The notes: generated by a model not told the origin, from the letters alone. A DNA stretch of 64,000 bases from Prorocentrum cordatum (GCA_963575745.1 CAUYUJ010021165.1:1-64000); one strand, 5' to 3'; counted from the stretch's first letter, positions 12,706 to 24,729 are shown. Program-made: numbers and translations.

Positions 12706-13451
12706 ATCCCCAGGCAATCTGTGAAGGAGTCCTAATCGTGAGCGCGGCTCCTGGGTGCCTGGTTGTCGGGAGCGCGGCGCTTGAGTAAATTGCAGGACGT
12801 TCCAACGCAAGGGCGCTATTCGTCAGGAAATTGCAAGCAAGTCTCCAGCGAGAGCGCGATTCCAGAGAGCCGGGAGAGCGATTCCTGAATAAATTGTAAG
12901 GAGCTCCAAAGCGAGAGCGCGATTCCTGAATTAAATGCAAGGAAGTCTCGGGCTGGAGCGGGGGTCCTGGCTAAATTGTGAGGAAGTCTCAAGCGGGAGC
13001 CGTTGTTGTTGGACCAAGGGCGCAGCTTGACCATCAAGACTTTCCCCGTCAAAGAACAGGGTGCGAGCGTCAAGGAGCACAATTTTACCAAGGACAAACA
13101 ATATGCACCAGCGAGGGGGGATCTACAATGATTATTCTTCAGATATGAGGGTTCAACAACAACACCAACAACAACAATCATGTTAAGACTGTTCGCCCGT
13201 ATCTGCTCGAGTGTCCAATAACGCCTATTTCCCAAACCCTCGAGACCCGCCCTCTTCGTCTTCGATCGAACTCCTTTTGGGGGGTATACCTTTCTTCCCT
13301 GCAGGCCGGGCCCCGGCAAACGGCGGGGCGGCCGCTGACCGTCCGCCTGGCCAGCGGCAGCGCTGATCGGCGGGGCGGCCGCGGACCGTCGACCCGACCC
13401 CAAGAGGGACGGACAGGGGACCGACCACGACGACGACAACGACGACGACGT

Positions 13452-13514
<63 letters not shown>

Positions 13515-14541
13515 GCGAAAGCGAGAGCGAAAGAGAACGACAGCAGGGCCACGAAGGACAAGAAGTAGGCCACGAAGGGCGACAGCGGGGATACGAAGGG
13601 GATGCGTACGGGGCCACGAAGAGCGCGAACTAGCGGGGGCCACGAAGGGCAGATAATGCGGGGCCACAGAAGGCAACGATAGGGGCCACTGAGGGTAGCA
13701 ACTGGGCCACGTAGGACAGATGTATATGGGGCCACCACGGGCGCGAACGAGCGGGGGCCACGAAGGGCATACATATATGGGGCCACGAAGGGCAGCGAGG
13801 GGGCCACGAAGGGATGCAACGGGGCCACGAAGGGCAGCGAGGGGGCCACGAAGGGCTGCAACGGGGCCACGAAGGGCTGCGACGGGGCCACGAAGAGCAG
13901 CGAGGGGGCCACGAAGGGCTGCAACGGGGCCACGAAACAAAGCGAGGAGGCCACGAAGGGCTGCAACGGGGCCACGAAGGGCTGCGAGGAGGCCACGAGG
14001 GGCTGCAACGGGGCCACGATACAAAGCGAGGGGGCCACGAAGGGCTGCAAAGGAGCCACGAAACAAGGCGAGGGGGCCACGAAGGGCTGCAACGGGGCCA
14101 CGAAGAGCAGCGAGATCCCGATTCCTATGTAATCTGTGAGGGAGTCCTAAGCGTGAGCGCGACTCCAGGATCCTGGGTGCCTGGGTGTCGGGAGCGCGGC
14201 GCTTGAGTAAATTGCAGGGCGTTCCAACGCAAGGGCGCTATTCTTCAGTAGAGTGCAAGCAAGTCCCCAGCGAGAGCGCGACTCCAGAGCGCTGGGAGAA
14301 TAAATTCTAAGGAAGTCCGAACTGAGAGCGCGATTCCTGAATAAAACGCGAGGAACTCTCGGGCGGGAGCAGGGGTCCTGGCTAAATTGTAAGGAAGTCT
14401 CAGGCGGGAGCCGTTGATGTTGTAAACCGGGGGCCAACGACAAAGTTTGACCCTCAAGACTTTCCCTGATAAAAACAAACAGGGTGCGAGCCCCGGGAAG
14501 GGCACTTCAATTGGAAAAACCATGTGCACCGGACGGGGGGT

Positions 14542-14572
<31 letters not shown>

Positions 14573-15039
14573 AACAACAACAACAGCAAAAACACCAGCA
14601 GCAGCAGCAGCAGCAGCAACAACAACAAGAGAACGCCGGCTTTCTGAGCCCCTTCCAATGGGCCGAGCTTCCCCGTCGCTCCCCACAGGAGGTACGCTGG
14701 GCTTCTGACGCTCCCTCTGGGGCAGGAGGGGTGAGGGAGCACCGCATCGCATCGCATCAATTTGCGGGACGGCCTCTAGGCTCTCTAGGGATCCTGGGGA
14801 ATCAGAAGGCATCCTCAGGAGTCACTGTGAATCCAAGGAGGTTCGTCGTAGGAGTTCCTCAAGAATCCACAGGAACCCTCTGCAGTTCCGAAGAACCCGC
14901 AGGAATCCATGAGAATCCTCAGGAACCCTTACGATTCCCTGACACCCATACGAACCCTCAGGACTCGGCAAGAATCAGCAGGTCCGCAATAATCATCCAG
15001 AACCAATTGAAATCCCAAGGGCCCCTCGAGGATCCCTTG

Positions 15040-15845
15040 GGATCCTGAAGGGTTCCGATGGGTTCCTAGAGATCCCTGAGGATTCCTAAGGATTCCCATG
15101 AATGCCTGAAGCATTCCTGCGGATCCCTGAGAATTCCGATGAATTCCTGACGGATTCCTGAAGATTCCGATGGATTGCTGAAGGATCCCTTGGGGGTCCT
15201 CAGGATTCTTAGGCATTCCTGAAGGGTTACAACATTTCCTACAAATTCCTTCGGATTCCCATGGGTTCCTAGGGTATCATAGGGTTGATTCCTGTGTGTT
15301 CCCATAGGTTCGAAAGGATTCTTGGATTCCTAAGGATTCCGATGGATTCTGGAGAACTCCTACAAATCATGGGGGGGTCCTAATATGTCCTGGAGATCCC
15401 TGGAGATCCCTACAGGTTCTCAAGAATCCTAAGGATTCCTGCGGATTCCTGCGGATTTCTCTGGGTTCCTACGGATGCATATGGATTCCTGGGGATCCCT
15501 ATGAATCCCTAGAGACCCTAAGGATTCCTTGAATATTCATGGGGATTGATAGAGATTCTCAAGGATTCCTGAGGATTCCTAGACATGCCTATGGTTTTCA
15601 AAACAGTGCTGCGGATCCCAAAGGATTATTGTGGATTCCTACGGATTCATATGTCTTCCTTAAACTTTTCATGGATTCCTGAAGAATCCGGGGGAATCCT
15701 AGGGAGTCCTACGGATTCCTGAGAATTCATAGGGACGCACGGAATCCCGCGGATTCCTATGGATTCCAATGGATTCAAGGGGGGTCCGATGGATTCCTCG
15801 AAAGTCCCTGGTATTCCAAACGACTCCCAGATACTCCTATGGAAT
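15040..15845. repeat. GGATTCCT-type degenerate minisatellite
   Basis: About 800 bp in which GGATTCCT recurs every 10-14 bp with small changes (TGAGGATTCC, TATGGATTCC). It interrupts the composite array between modules. Related AGGAATCC words occur in the opposite sense at 14830-14960. Confidence 0.85.
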
Positions 15846-17236
15846 ATTGGGAACGCCGATGAGTGACGACGACGACGACGTCGACGACGACGACGACGAC
15901 GACGACGGCAACGACGGCGACGGCGACGACGACGAGCGAAAGCGAGAGCGACAGAGAACGACAGCAGAGCCACGAAGGACACGAAGTAGGCCACGAAGGG
16001 CGACAGCGGGGACACGAAGGGAATGCGTATGGGGCCACGAAGAGCGCGAACGAGCGTGGGCCACGAAGTGCAGATAATGCGGGGCCACAGAAGGCAACGA
16101 TGGGGCCACTGAGGGTAGCACCTGGGCCACGTAGGACACTGAGGGGGCCACAAACGGCGACAGCGGGGTCACGAAGAGCATGCACATGGGGCCACAACGG
16201 GCACGAACAAGCGGGGGCCACGAAGAACACACGTATTTTGGGCCGCGGAGGGTAGGAACGGGGCCACTGAGGGCAGCAACGGGGATACGAAGGGCAGCGA
16301 GGGGGCCACGAAGGGCGACAGCGGGGCCACGAAGGGCACGCATATGGGGCCACCACGGGCGCGAACGAGCGGGGGCCACGAAGGGCATACAGATATGGGG
16401 CCACGAAACAAAGCGAGGGGGCCACGAAGGGCTGCAACGGGTCCACGAAGGGCCGCGAGGGGGCCACGAAGGACTGCAACGGGGCCACGAAGGGCTGCAA
16501 CGGGGCCACGAGGGGCAGCGAAGGGGCCACGAAGGGCTGCAACGGGGCCACGAAACAAAGCGAGGGGGCCACGAAGGGCTGCAACGGGGCCACGAAGGGC
16601 AACGAGGAGGCCACGAAGGGCTGCAACGGGGCCACGAAACACAGCGAGGGGGCCACGAAGGGCTGCAACGGGGCCACGAAACACAGCGAGGGGGCCACGA
16701 AGGGCTGCAACGGGGCCACGAAAGGCAGCGAGATCCAGATTCCTAGGTAATCTGCGAAGGAGTCCTAAGCGTGAGCGCGACTCCTGGGTGCCTGGGTGTC
16801 GGGAGCGCGGCGTTGGAGTAAATTGCAAGAAATTCAAACGCAAGGGCGCTATTCTTCTGTAAATTGCAAGCAAGTCTCCAGCGAGAGCGCGACTCCAGAG
16901 CGCAGAAGGAGCGATTCCTGAATACATCGTAAGGAAGTCCCAAGCGAGAGCACGATTCTTGAATAAAATGCGAGGAGGTCTCGGGCGGGAGCGGGGGTCC
17001 TGGCTAAATTGTAAGAAAGTCTCAAGCGGGAGCCGTTGTTGTTGTAACCCGGGGGCCAGGGGGCCAGTTTGAGCAGGAAGACTTTCCTTGACAACAAACA
17101 AGGTGCGAGCCCCGGGGGGGGCACTTCAATTGAAAAAACAATGTTCACCGGTGGGGGGGGGATCAGCAATAATTACTCCAAGAATGAGAGTTCAACAACA
17201 ACAACAACAACAGCAGCAGCAGCAACAGCAGCAATC

Positions 17237-17280
<44 letters not shown>

Positions 17281-17302
17281 TACTAGCACGTGGGGACACT
17301 CC

Positions 17303-18282
17303 GTTCTCACCAGTGCCAGGGTTTTCATACGACGCCCGCCAATACCCCCACTTTGTGGGGGGGCCGGTTCAAGCTCTACCACATTTCCAAACGACTCTTC
17401 GCCACCACCCACACCCAGCTTCCCGCCCTATGACGTTCGGACACTTCACTTCGTGGCCTGCGGACGACCGTGGCTACTACACTGGCGCATGGGTACAGTG
17501 ACTTGTTGTGGTAACATTTTCTGGACGCTAGCTTAGTATACGACTTTTCCCCCTGTTCCAACACTGGACACCTGTACTGGTTTTTGGTGGTAACGTGTTC
17601 CTGACGCTAGAATAGGAAACCACGGTAAACCAGTACGACGCCGGTACTGTCCCTGGTGCGCGGTGCGATTCGTATGATTTTATGTTGCGCGGTGCTAAAA
17701 TTCCTAAGAAACCCAATGGTTTTTGAAGATTTCGGCGTGCGCGCGCGAAGAAAAAACGAATGTGTCCCGCATGGTATTATTTGACAGGGATGATGGCCCT
17801 GGCAGGTGCGCAACCGTTGTTGGAGAAGTTCGAAGCACGTGAAAAAGTTGCTCGCAAAAGCCCGTTTGACAGAAATGTTTAAAAAGTGTTGGGTTTCCTA
17901 CAAATCCGCAAGAGCGCGCGGGATGAAATTTTGACACTTTTTTTTGAAAAAACCATTGGTTTTTTATGTTTTTATGTTAAAATCGCTACGAACACTAAGG
18001 TTTTGGAAGGATTTCGTCTTGCGCGCGCGAATGTCCACTTTACCTTATTTTTTGCAAGGGATTCTTGAAGTTCGGTTATGTTAGAACAAGAAATGTCCAC
18101 TTTGCCTCATTTTTTGCAAGGGAAAACCGCCCGTAACAAAACAACCGGATCCGGACCAACCCGTTTTGCCAGAGACTTCCTCACGAAAATAATGAAAACA
18201 TGGCTGCGGCCTAGGCGCGGCGAGGGGGCCATGCACCAGGGGCCCCAACAATAATTATTCTTTAGAAGTAATAATGTTCAAC
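17303..18282. repeat. Segmental duplication, copy 2, with ~250-bp insertion
   Basis: Matches 10711-11455 except for about 250 extra bp at roughly 17482-17740. That insert carries two GTAAC...CTGGACGCTAG/CCTGACGCTAG subrepeats and ends in a diverged copy of the neighbouring GGTTTTTGAAGATTTCG...GCGCGCGCG segment. Like copy 1, it follows a (CAA)n tract and is followed by a module start block. Confidence 0.85.
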
Positions 18283-19161
18283 AACTATTCCAATACAGTT
18301 CGCTCCTACCGGCCCGCGAGTCATTCACTATGCATATCCCAAACCCTGGATACCTGCCCTCTTCGCCTTCGATCGTAACCTCTTTGGGGGGGTATGTTCC
18401 TCCCTGGCCACGTGTAATTGGAAAAGCCCTAAAACAGGGAAACGAAAGGGAAAAGACAAAAGAGAGGACGAAGGAATCGGAGGAAGGGAGGGATTAGAGG
18501 GGCAAGAAGGACGACGATGATTTGTGCCGTGAGTTGCGATTCAGCTTGCGCCATGGCTTGCGCCAGCCATTCCAACACAGGTTAACAAAGGCTTCGTGTC
18601 ACAGGCGAGAGCGCAATTCCTGAGAAGGGGATGTCTGGCGGGAGCGGGAGTCTAGACTGAAGCGCAAGGACATCTTAAGCGGTAGCGCCGATCTTGAGTA
18701 AATTGTGAGGAAGCCTCAGACGGGAGGGGGGGTCCTGAATAAATTGCGAGGAAGTCACAGGCAGGAGCGCCGATCCTGAGTAAATTGGGAGGAAATGGCG
18801 GGAGCCGTTGTTGTTGTTGCTGTAGGCCGGGGGAACAACAATGCAGTTTGACCCGGACTAAATTGTGAGGAAGTCTCAAGCGGGAACGCCGTTCCTGAGT
18901 AAACTTAAAGGAAGTCTCAGACGGGAGGGGGGGGTCCTGAGAAAATTTGGAGGAAGTCTCAGGCGGGAGCCGTTGTTGTAGTAGTCGGGGGGCCAGGGGC
19001 ACATTTTGAGCACCAAGACTTTCCGTCAAAAAACAGGGTGCGAGCGTCGAGGGGCACACTTTCACTAAGAAAAAACCATATGCACCGGTGAGGGGGGATC
19101 AACAATAATCATTCTGCAGAAATGAAAGTTCAACAACGACACCACCACCACCACCACCACC

Positions 19162-19211
<50 letters not shown>

Positions 19212-19329
19212 CGACAACAAAAACAAAAACAAAAACAACAGCAACGCAACAACAATCCGCACCACATAATTCCACTGCAGCCACACACACACCCATGGAC
19301 AGTTAATGACCGTTCGGCCCCTTCTTAGT

Positions 19330-19770
19330 CCGCGTCAACCTCCCCCTTAAGCCTTAAGGTCCTCATGCTCCTCCTCCTCCTCCTCATCCTCCATCTCTGC
19401 GACCTCCAATCACCACCAACAACCTTCAATCCAATGACAACAACACCTCGGCCAAACACAAGAAGCAGGTCCATGAAAATCACGAGCCGATGGCATCCGT
19501 GATCACAGAGGCAGCAAGGACTACGACTTGCCCTGCCTGATTGTGTGTCCGGGTTTACTTCGCACAGTTCGAACAATGCCAAGTGCAGAGCCCCCAAATG
19601 CCGAGACGCGATCATCGCACTCTGGCGTGTCAATAAATGCCAGTTGTGACCCACCAGATGACTCGGTCTGTCTGTATTTCTGTCTGCCTGCATGCATGTC
19701 ATCATCACTATCGTTCCCACCCTCCTCGCCCCCATCATCCCTTTCCTGCTCTGTATCCTCCTATCCTCGT
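19330..19770. other. Intronic stretch, no gene seen
   Basis: Mostly unique sequence between the composite array and the chlH exon, with a short (CTC)n tract at 19368-19390. Short frames exist on both strands but none shows a recognisable motif. Confidence 0.5.
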
Positions 19771-19786
19771 CCTACTCCGCGGCGTC

Positions 19787-19879
19787 CTGGGATGCGGGGC
19801 CACCCACGAGGCTGAACCCCGTCAAATTCACGATGGTGTCCACGGCGCCCTCGCCCGTGTAGGGATCGGAGAGGTACTC
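19787..19879 (-). CDS. chlH: chlH exon: magnesium-chelatase subunit H, SLTGFALVGGPARQ segment
   Basis: 31 codons on the minus strand: begins EYLSDPYTGEG, then TIVNLTGFSLVGGPASQ, the counterpart of the highly conserved VVSLTGFALVGGPARQ of ChlH. The acceptor is GCAG|GAG. The previous exon ends KPLQ, giving KPLQEYL against KPVNEYF in cyanobacteria, which fixes the start. The donor is CAG|GACGCC (GA type). Reading on leads to a TAG within seven codons. A 9-bp AGGACGCCG occurs at this donor and again at the acceptor of the exon at 6468, so the exact splice point can slide. Two large introns flank this small exon: 32 kb upstream and 13 kb downstream. Confidence 0.87.
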
Positions 19880-19974
19880 CTGCTGGAGTAGGCGCGTCCC
19901 AAGCAAAGACGCGCTCCCCCCTCCTCAACCCACCCTCACACTCACCTTCGTCCACATCATATATTTCCACCTAA

Positions 19975-20316
19975 ATAATGTTTCCTCCATCTCGTCCTCT
20001 ATTCGTCCGCATTCCCCTCCCTTCCCCACTTCTGCCTCTAGTTCTCGCATGTCACATGCCCCGCACCGACCCCTCCTCTCTCATTCTCACCCTTCTCCAC
20101 TCCGATCCCCTTTCTCCGCCCTCTCGTCGTTCCACCGCCTCTTCCTCGCCCCCTGGCCTCATTCCTCTTTGCATCGTCCTTCCCCTCCTACCTCCTCTCC
20201 CCCACCCTGCGCCTCACCCACTGTTGCCGTGTATACACATCTCTCTCCTCCACACCCTCGTTATAGATCCCTCTTCCTTCATATCTCTTGTAATCTCTCT
20301 CTCTCTCTCTCGCTCG

Positions 20317-20364
<48 letters not shown>

Positions 20365-20370
20365 TTCTCT

Positions 20371-20405
<35 letters not shown>

Positions 20406-20510
20406 CCGCTTTCTCTCTCTCTCTCTCTCTCTCTCTTATGTATTTCTCTCTCTCTCTCTCTCTTTCTCCCTCTCTCTCTCTCTCTCTTTCTCTCTTCTCT
20501 GTATATTCGT
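19975..20510. repeat. Pyrimidine-rich DNA and (CT)n microsatellite
   Basis: CT-rich from 19975. From about 20290 to 20505 it is an almost pure (TC)n tract with TTTC interruptions. Poly-Ser/Leu and Arg-Glu frames are artefacts. Confidence 0.95.
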
Positions 20511-20619
20511 CGCCGTGAGCTGTGATCTCTAAAATGCAAAGGCCCGAAATAACCGAAGGGTGAAAGTCAAAATGACCTTGGGATGATTGTTTCACATGTT
20601 GAGAACCAATGGGAAGCCC

Positions 20620-22900
20620 CTCGGGGCCGAGGGCTCAAAATGTCCGCTCGGGTTCCCCATCTGGGCCCCTTTTTTGGACCGGGTTTGGGCCTTCTTGGGT
20701 CATCTTTGGCGCCTTTCGGGCCGTCTTGGGGCCCTCATGGGCCAGCTGGAAGCCCTCTTGGGGGCCTCTGGGGCCGTCTTGGGGTGATCTTGGGGGCCGT
20801 CGTGGAGCCTCGGGAAGCCGAGAACGCGAGAATGCCAAAATCCTTCAAAAACACCGAAGGACAATCAATGATTTGGGCCTTTGGGGGCCCTCTCGGGGGG
20901 CCTCTTGGAGACCTCTTTGGGCGTCTTGGAGGCCTCTTGGGCCGCTTTACGGCCAGTAAACATTCCAGCCTGTCCCAGATTTGGGCCCAATGACCCCACC
21001 AGGCTCCCAAGAGGTCCCAAGAGGACGCCAAATGGCCCCAACAGGCCCCCAACAGGCCCCCAAGAGGCTCCCGACTTGCTCCCAAGAAGCCCCCGAGAGC
21101 GCCCCGAAGAGACCCGAATAAGCACCCCTGAGAACTCTGACCCACAACCCAGGCACTCTGGAGGCACGGGCCGAAGGCCATTCGATATTATGACGCACCA
21201 GAACCCCAAGGGAATGATTATCCCGCCGTGGGGGGAAGCCCGACAAGGGCTATAATGGGGGGAATGGTGGTTGATACCTTTTGGGCACGTCTGCGCCCCA
21301 TCGAGCTCGCACATCCACCTTGGTCACGCCGATGCACGTGTGCAGATGTGTGTGTATATATAAATATATGCTAGAACCATCGCGCGCTTCGCGCGCGCTC
21401 AGGTTCTAGTTGAGGTCACCGCTCAGATGCGATGCCCGCGACGATTCTTACCACGAAGACGGCGGCGTGCACTGCAAGCCACGTGTTCCGGAAGCGCCAT
21501 GTTCCGGAGGAGCGTTACCGGAGCATGGGGAACCAGAGGCTCCCCCGCTCTTCCCCCCTCCCGGACTATCCTGCCGAGGAACTCTTGGGTTGCGTAGGGC
21601 CGGTCTTGCGGGCTCCCTGGGGTTCTCTGGGCCCGCCTAGGGCTGTTTGGGAGCGGACCTGGAGGCGCGCTGGGCCTTATTGGAGCGCCGGAAAGCCGAA
21701 AAGACAAGAAGGCCAAGATCCTCCAACGCCTACGAAAAATTAACGATTTTGGCCTGTTGGGACCCTCTTGGGGGTGCTCCTGGAGGCGTCTTGAGCCATG
21801 TTTGAAGCCTCTTGGGAGCTACCTGGGGCCTCCTGGGGCTCTCTTGAGGCGGAAGCCATGGGTTTTCCGGACGCGGTTCGTCTCTTGGACACCTCTCGGG
21901 CATGTTTTGGGGCACTCGTGGGCTGCCCTGGGCGCTTCTTGGGCCAGCCTTCGGCTCTCCGGGACCACCTCGGGGCGGCCTTGGGCGCTTCTGGAGCTGT
22001 CTAGGGGCGGTCTCGGAGGCCTCCTGGGCCGCCGCCTAGGAGCGTCGGACAGCCGCAAAGATCAGAAGGCCAAAACCCTGCCAAAAATCTTGGGCGATCT
22101 TTGGACAATCTTGGGGACCCCGGGGGCTGTCTTGGAGGGTCGGAACGACGACAAAAACAAGAAAACCCAAAACCTACACAAAAAACAACGGAATTCAATG
22201 ATTTCGGCCTCTTGCAGCCCTCTTGGGAATGCTCTTGGGGCTCTCTTGGGACGTCTTGGAAGCCTCTTGGGCCGTCTGGGAGCCATTTTGGGCGTCTTGG
22301 ATCGATCGTGGGCGTCTTGGTGTGGTCTTAGGCGTCTCGAGGCACGCTTGGACCGTCATGGGCGCGTCTTGGGGCAATGTTTGGAGCCTCTTGGGCTGTC
22401 TTGGGCGCCTTTTGGGCCGTCGTTGGGGCCTCTTGGGCCGTCTTGGGGCTCTCTTGGGAGCCTCTTGGACCAGCTTGGGACGGTCTTGGGGGCCTCTTGG
22501 GCCGTCCGGGAGCGTCGGGACGACGAAAAATTGGGTCAGCCCAAAACCTTGAAAAGCCTGAAGGCAAGCAATGATTTTGGCTGGTTGGGTCCCTCTTGGG
22601 AATGCTCTTGGGGCTGCCTTGGGACGTCTTGGACGCAACTTGGGCCATCCGGGAACCATCTTGGGCGTCTTGGAGCGGTCTTGGGCGCGTCGAGGCACGC
22701 CTTGACCGTGTTCGACGCCTCTTGGGCCGTGTTTGCAAGCTCTTGGGCGGTCTTAGGCACCTATTGGGTTGTTTGTAGGCCCTCTTGGGCCGTCTTGGGG
22801 CGCTCTTGGGGGCCTCTTGGGCGATCTTGGGACGGTCTTGGGGACTTCGTGGGCTGTCTTGGAGGGTCGGGACGACGAAAAAACAAAAAAGCAAAAAACC
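20620..22900. repeat. GGCCGTCTTGGG-type degenerate repeat, main block
   Basis: Built from words such as GGCCGTCTTGGGGCC and CCTCTTGGG spaced 12-15 bp. A higher-order unit of about 370 bp is marked by CAATGATTT(C/T)GGCCTC, AATGCTCTTGGGGCT and GTCGGGACGACGAAAAA (22200 and 22570). A recurring junction carries AGCCGAAAA.G..AAGGCCAA (20815, 21690, 22045). Long plus-strand frames rich in Trp, Gly and Leu follow from the repeat. Relatives occur at 25090-25640, 30300-30500, 41800-42280, 46830-47440 and 53830-54100, in both orientations. Confidence 0.75.
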
Positions 22901-23184
22901 TGCAAAAAAAATATTCACTGCGTGGAGCTCCCCATATGTGCATCTACTCGCATGGACCTGTCCGCCGTGAATGTCTAGGCGCAAGAGCTTTCGAATATTA
23001 ACGGGCTTCAGTTGTGACGGTCTGGACATCAATCTAACTGCGAATGAATTGGAGTGTGAATGAGCCTCAGTAGTACGAGCGCGTCTCTGTGCATGAGCCT
23101 GGGGCCTCCTGGGGCCTCCTGAAACCTACTGGGGCTTCCTGGGGTCTCCAGGAGCCTCTTGGGACCTCCTGGGACCTCCTAGGA

Positions 23185-23465
23185 AGGTTTCGTGCCCCAG
23201 GAGAGGCGCAATCTATAGCAACAGACGTACATAAAACATTGCGGATTAGAGCCACAGGAGAAGGGCAATCTATAGGAACACGCGTAAAACACCAAGGACT
23301 CGTGCCCCAGGAGAGGCCCAATACATAGGAACATGAGTAAAACATTTAGGATTGTGTACACAGGAGAAGGACCATCTATAGAAACATACGTAGAACATCA
23401 AAGAATCGTGCTCCAGGTGAGGCCCAATCGATAGGAGCATACGTAAAACACATGGGATTGGAGCC
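23185..23465. repeat. ~55-bp tandem repeat (CCAGGAGAGG...ACGTAAAACA)
   Basis: About five units alternate between GTGCCCCAGGAGAGG and GCCACAGGAGAAGG starts, followed by CAATCTATAGGAACA and GTAAAACA. The spacing of like units is about 110 bp, so the basic period is about 55. Flanked on both sides by CCTCCTGGGG-type 11-12 bp repeats (23096-23180, 23466-23735). Confidence 0.75.
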
Positions 23466-23817
23466 ACTCCTGTTGCCTTCTGAGGCCTCCTGCTCCTGGG
23501 GCCTCTCGGGGCCTCCTGTTGCCTTCCGAGGCCTCCTGGCGCTTCCTGTTGCCTCCTGGGGCCTCCTGTGGTTTCCTGAGGCCTTCTGGAGCTTCCTGGG
23601 GCCTCCTGGAGCCTCTTGGGACATCCTGTGGCCTCTTGAGTCTTTCTGTGGCCTCCTGATGCCTCCTGGGACCTCATGTGGTCTCCTGGGGCCTCCTGGA
23701 GCCTGTTGGAGCCTCCTGTGGCATCCTGAGAAGAATCTGCGCCCACGAGCCTGGCCACCAAAACAAGCAAACCGATCGAGACATCCTCAAAATCTGGCCC
23801 ACCTGGGGTGTGAAAAT

Positions 23818-24729
23818 GAGCGCCTCGCTCGAGACATCCTCCAAATCTGCTCCGAAAGCGAAGGATGTTGGGCACAGAAACAGGCAAACCGCCTGAGACA
23901 TCCCCACAAAATGGCCGCGAACGAGCCCGTGCAACCACCCCTGGCGGCTCCCCTTAGGGGTGCTGAAATGAGCGCCTCGCTCGAGACATCCTCCAAATCT
24001 GCTCCGAAAGCGAAGGATGTTGGGCACAGAAACAGGCAAACCGCCTGAGACATCCCCACAAAATGGCCGCGAACGAGCCCGTGCAACCACCCCTGGCGGC
24101 TCCCCTTAGGGGTGCTGAAATGAGCGCCTCGCTCGAGACATCCTCCAAATCTGCTCCGAAAGCGAAGGATGTTGGGCACAGAAACAGGCAAACCGCCTGA
24201 GACATCCCCACAAAATGGCCGCGAACGAGCCCGTGCAACCACCCCTGGCGGCTCCCCTTAGGGGTGCTGAAATGAGCGCCTCGCTCGAGACATCCTCCAA
24301 ATCTGCTCCGAAAGCGAAGGATGTTGGGCACAGAAACAGGCAAACCGCCTGAGACATCCCCACAAAATGGCCGCGAACGAGCCCGTGCAACCACCCCTGG
24401 CGGCTCCCCTTAGGGGTGCTGAAATGAGCGCCTCGCTCGAGACATCCTCCAAATCTGCTCCGAAAGCGAAGGATGTTGGGCACAGAAACAGGCAAACCGC
24501 CTGAGACATCCCCACAAAATGGCCGCGAACGAGCCCGTGCAACCACCCCTGGCGGCTCCCCTTAGGGGTGCTGAAATGAGCGCCTCGCTCGAGACATCCT
24601 CCAAATCTGCTCCGAAAGCGAAGGATGTTGGGCACAGAAACAGGCAAACCGCCTGAGACATCCCCACAAAATGGCCGCGAACGAGCCCGTGCAACCACCC
24701 CTGGCGGCTCCCCTTAGGGGTGCTGAAAC
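23818..24729. repeat. 152-bp tandem array, six near-identical units
   Basis: GAGCGCCTCGCTCGAGACATCC recurs at exactly 152-bp spacing from 23818 to 24578 (six units), with a diverged half unit on each side (23757-23817 and 24730-24790). The units appear identical by eye. Each holds two related halves (GCTCGAGACATCC and GCCTGAGACATCC). The unit length is not a multiple of three, so minus frames cycle between units and repeat every 456 bp. Diverged relatives lie at 4600-5042. Confidence 0.95.

Larger units (their letters stand above)
8290..19255. repeat. 11-kb composite tandem array of modular repeats ending in (CAA)n
   Basis: Five to six head-to-tail modules share the same internal order. (a) A start block with GACTGTTCGCCCTTATCTG and CTTCGATCGAACCCC (8295, 8970, 9690, 11630, 13180, 18285). 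(b) In the longer modules, a NotI-rich block with GGGGCGGCCGCGGACC (9812, 11755, 13300). (c) A GAC/ACG tract. (d) A 21-bp minisatellite. (e) A 41-bp satellite. (f) A block with CCGGGGGCCAGGGGCGCAG and CAAGACTTTCC. (g) A (CAA)n tract, after which the next module starts. Ending in a microsatellite and restarting is the arrangement expected of non-LTR or SINE-like retroposons, but no protein is encoded. The array fills most of the 13.3-kb chlH intron. Confidence 0.8.

Noticed and set aside
11434-14101. Minus frames of 300-460 codons rich in Ala-Leu-Arg-Gly-Pro and plus frames of GHEGLQR type
   Set aside because: They arise from the 21-bp minisatellite, whose length is a multiple of three. Several phases are open at once and no motif is present.
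19772-19786. TAG at 19774-19772 as the end of a short minus-strand gene
   Set aside because: Family alignment shows the chlH exon should continue with a segment found at 6468-6418, so the codons up to this TAG are the start of an intron.
20188-20595. Arg-Glu repeat protein on the minus strand
   Set aside because: A read-through of the (CT)n tract at 20290-20505.
22275-22300. GGGAGCCATTTTGGGCGTC as a spliced-leader relic
   Set aside because: It is a variant of the surrounding repeat word GGGAGCCATCTTGGGCGTC, so the resemblance is coincidental.
23818-24729. Regular array that might be read as a CRISPR
   Set aside because: The 152-bp units are identical throughout with no variable spacers, the setting is eukaryotic intron DNA, and there are no cas genes.
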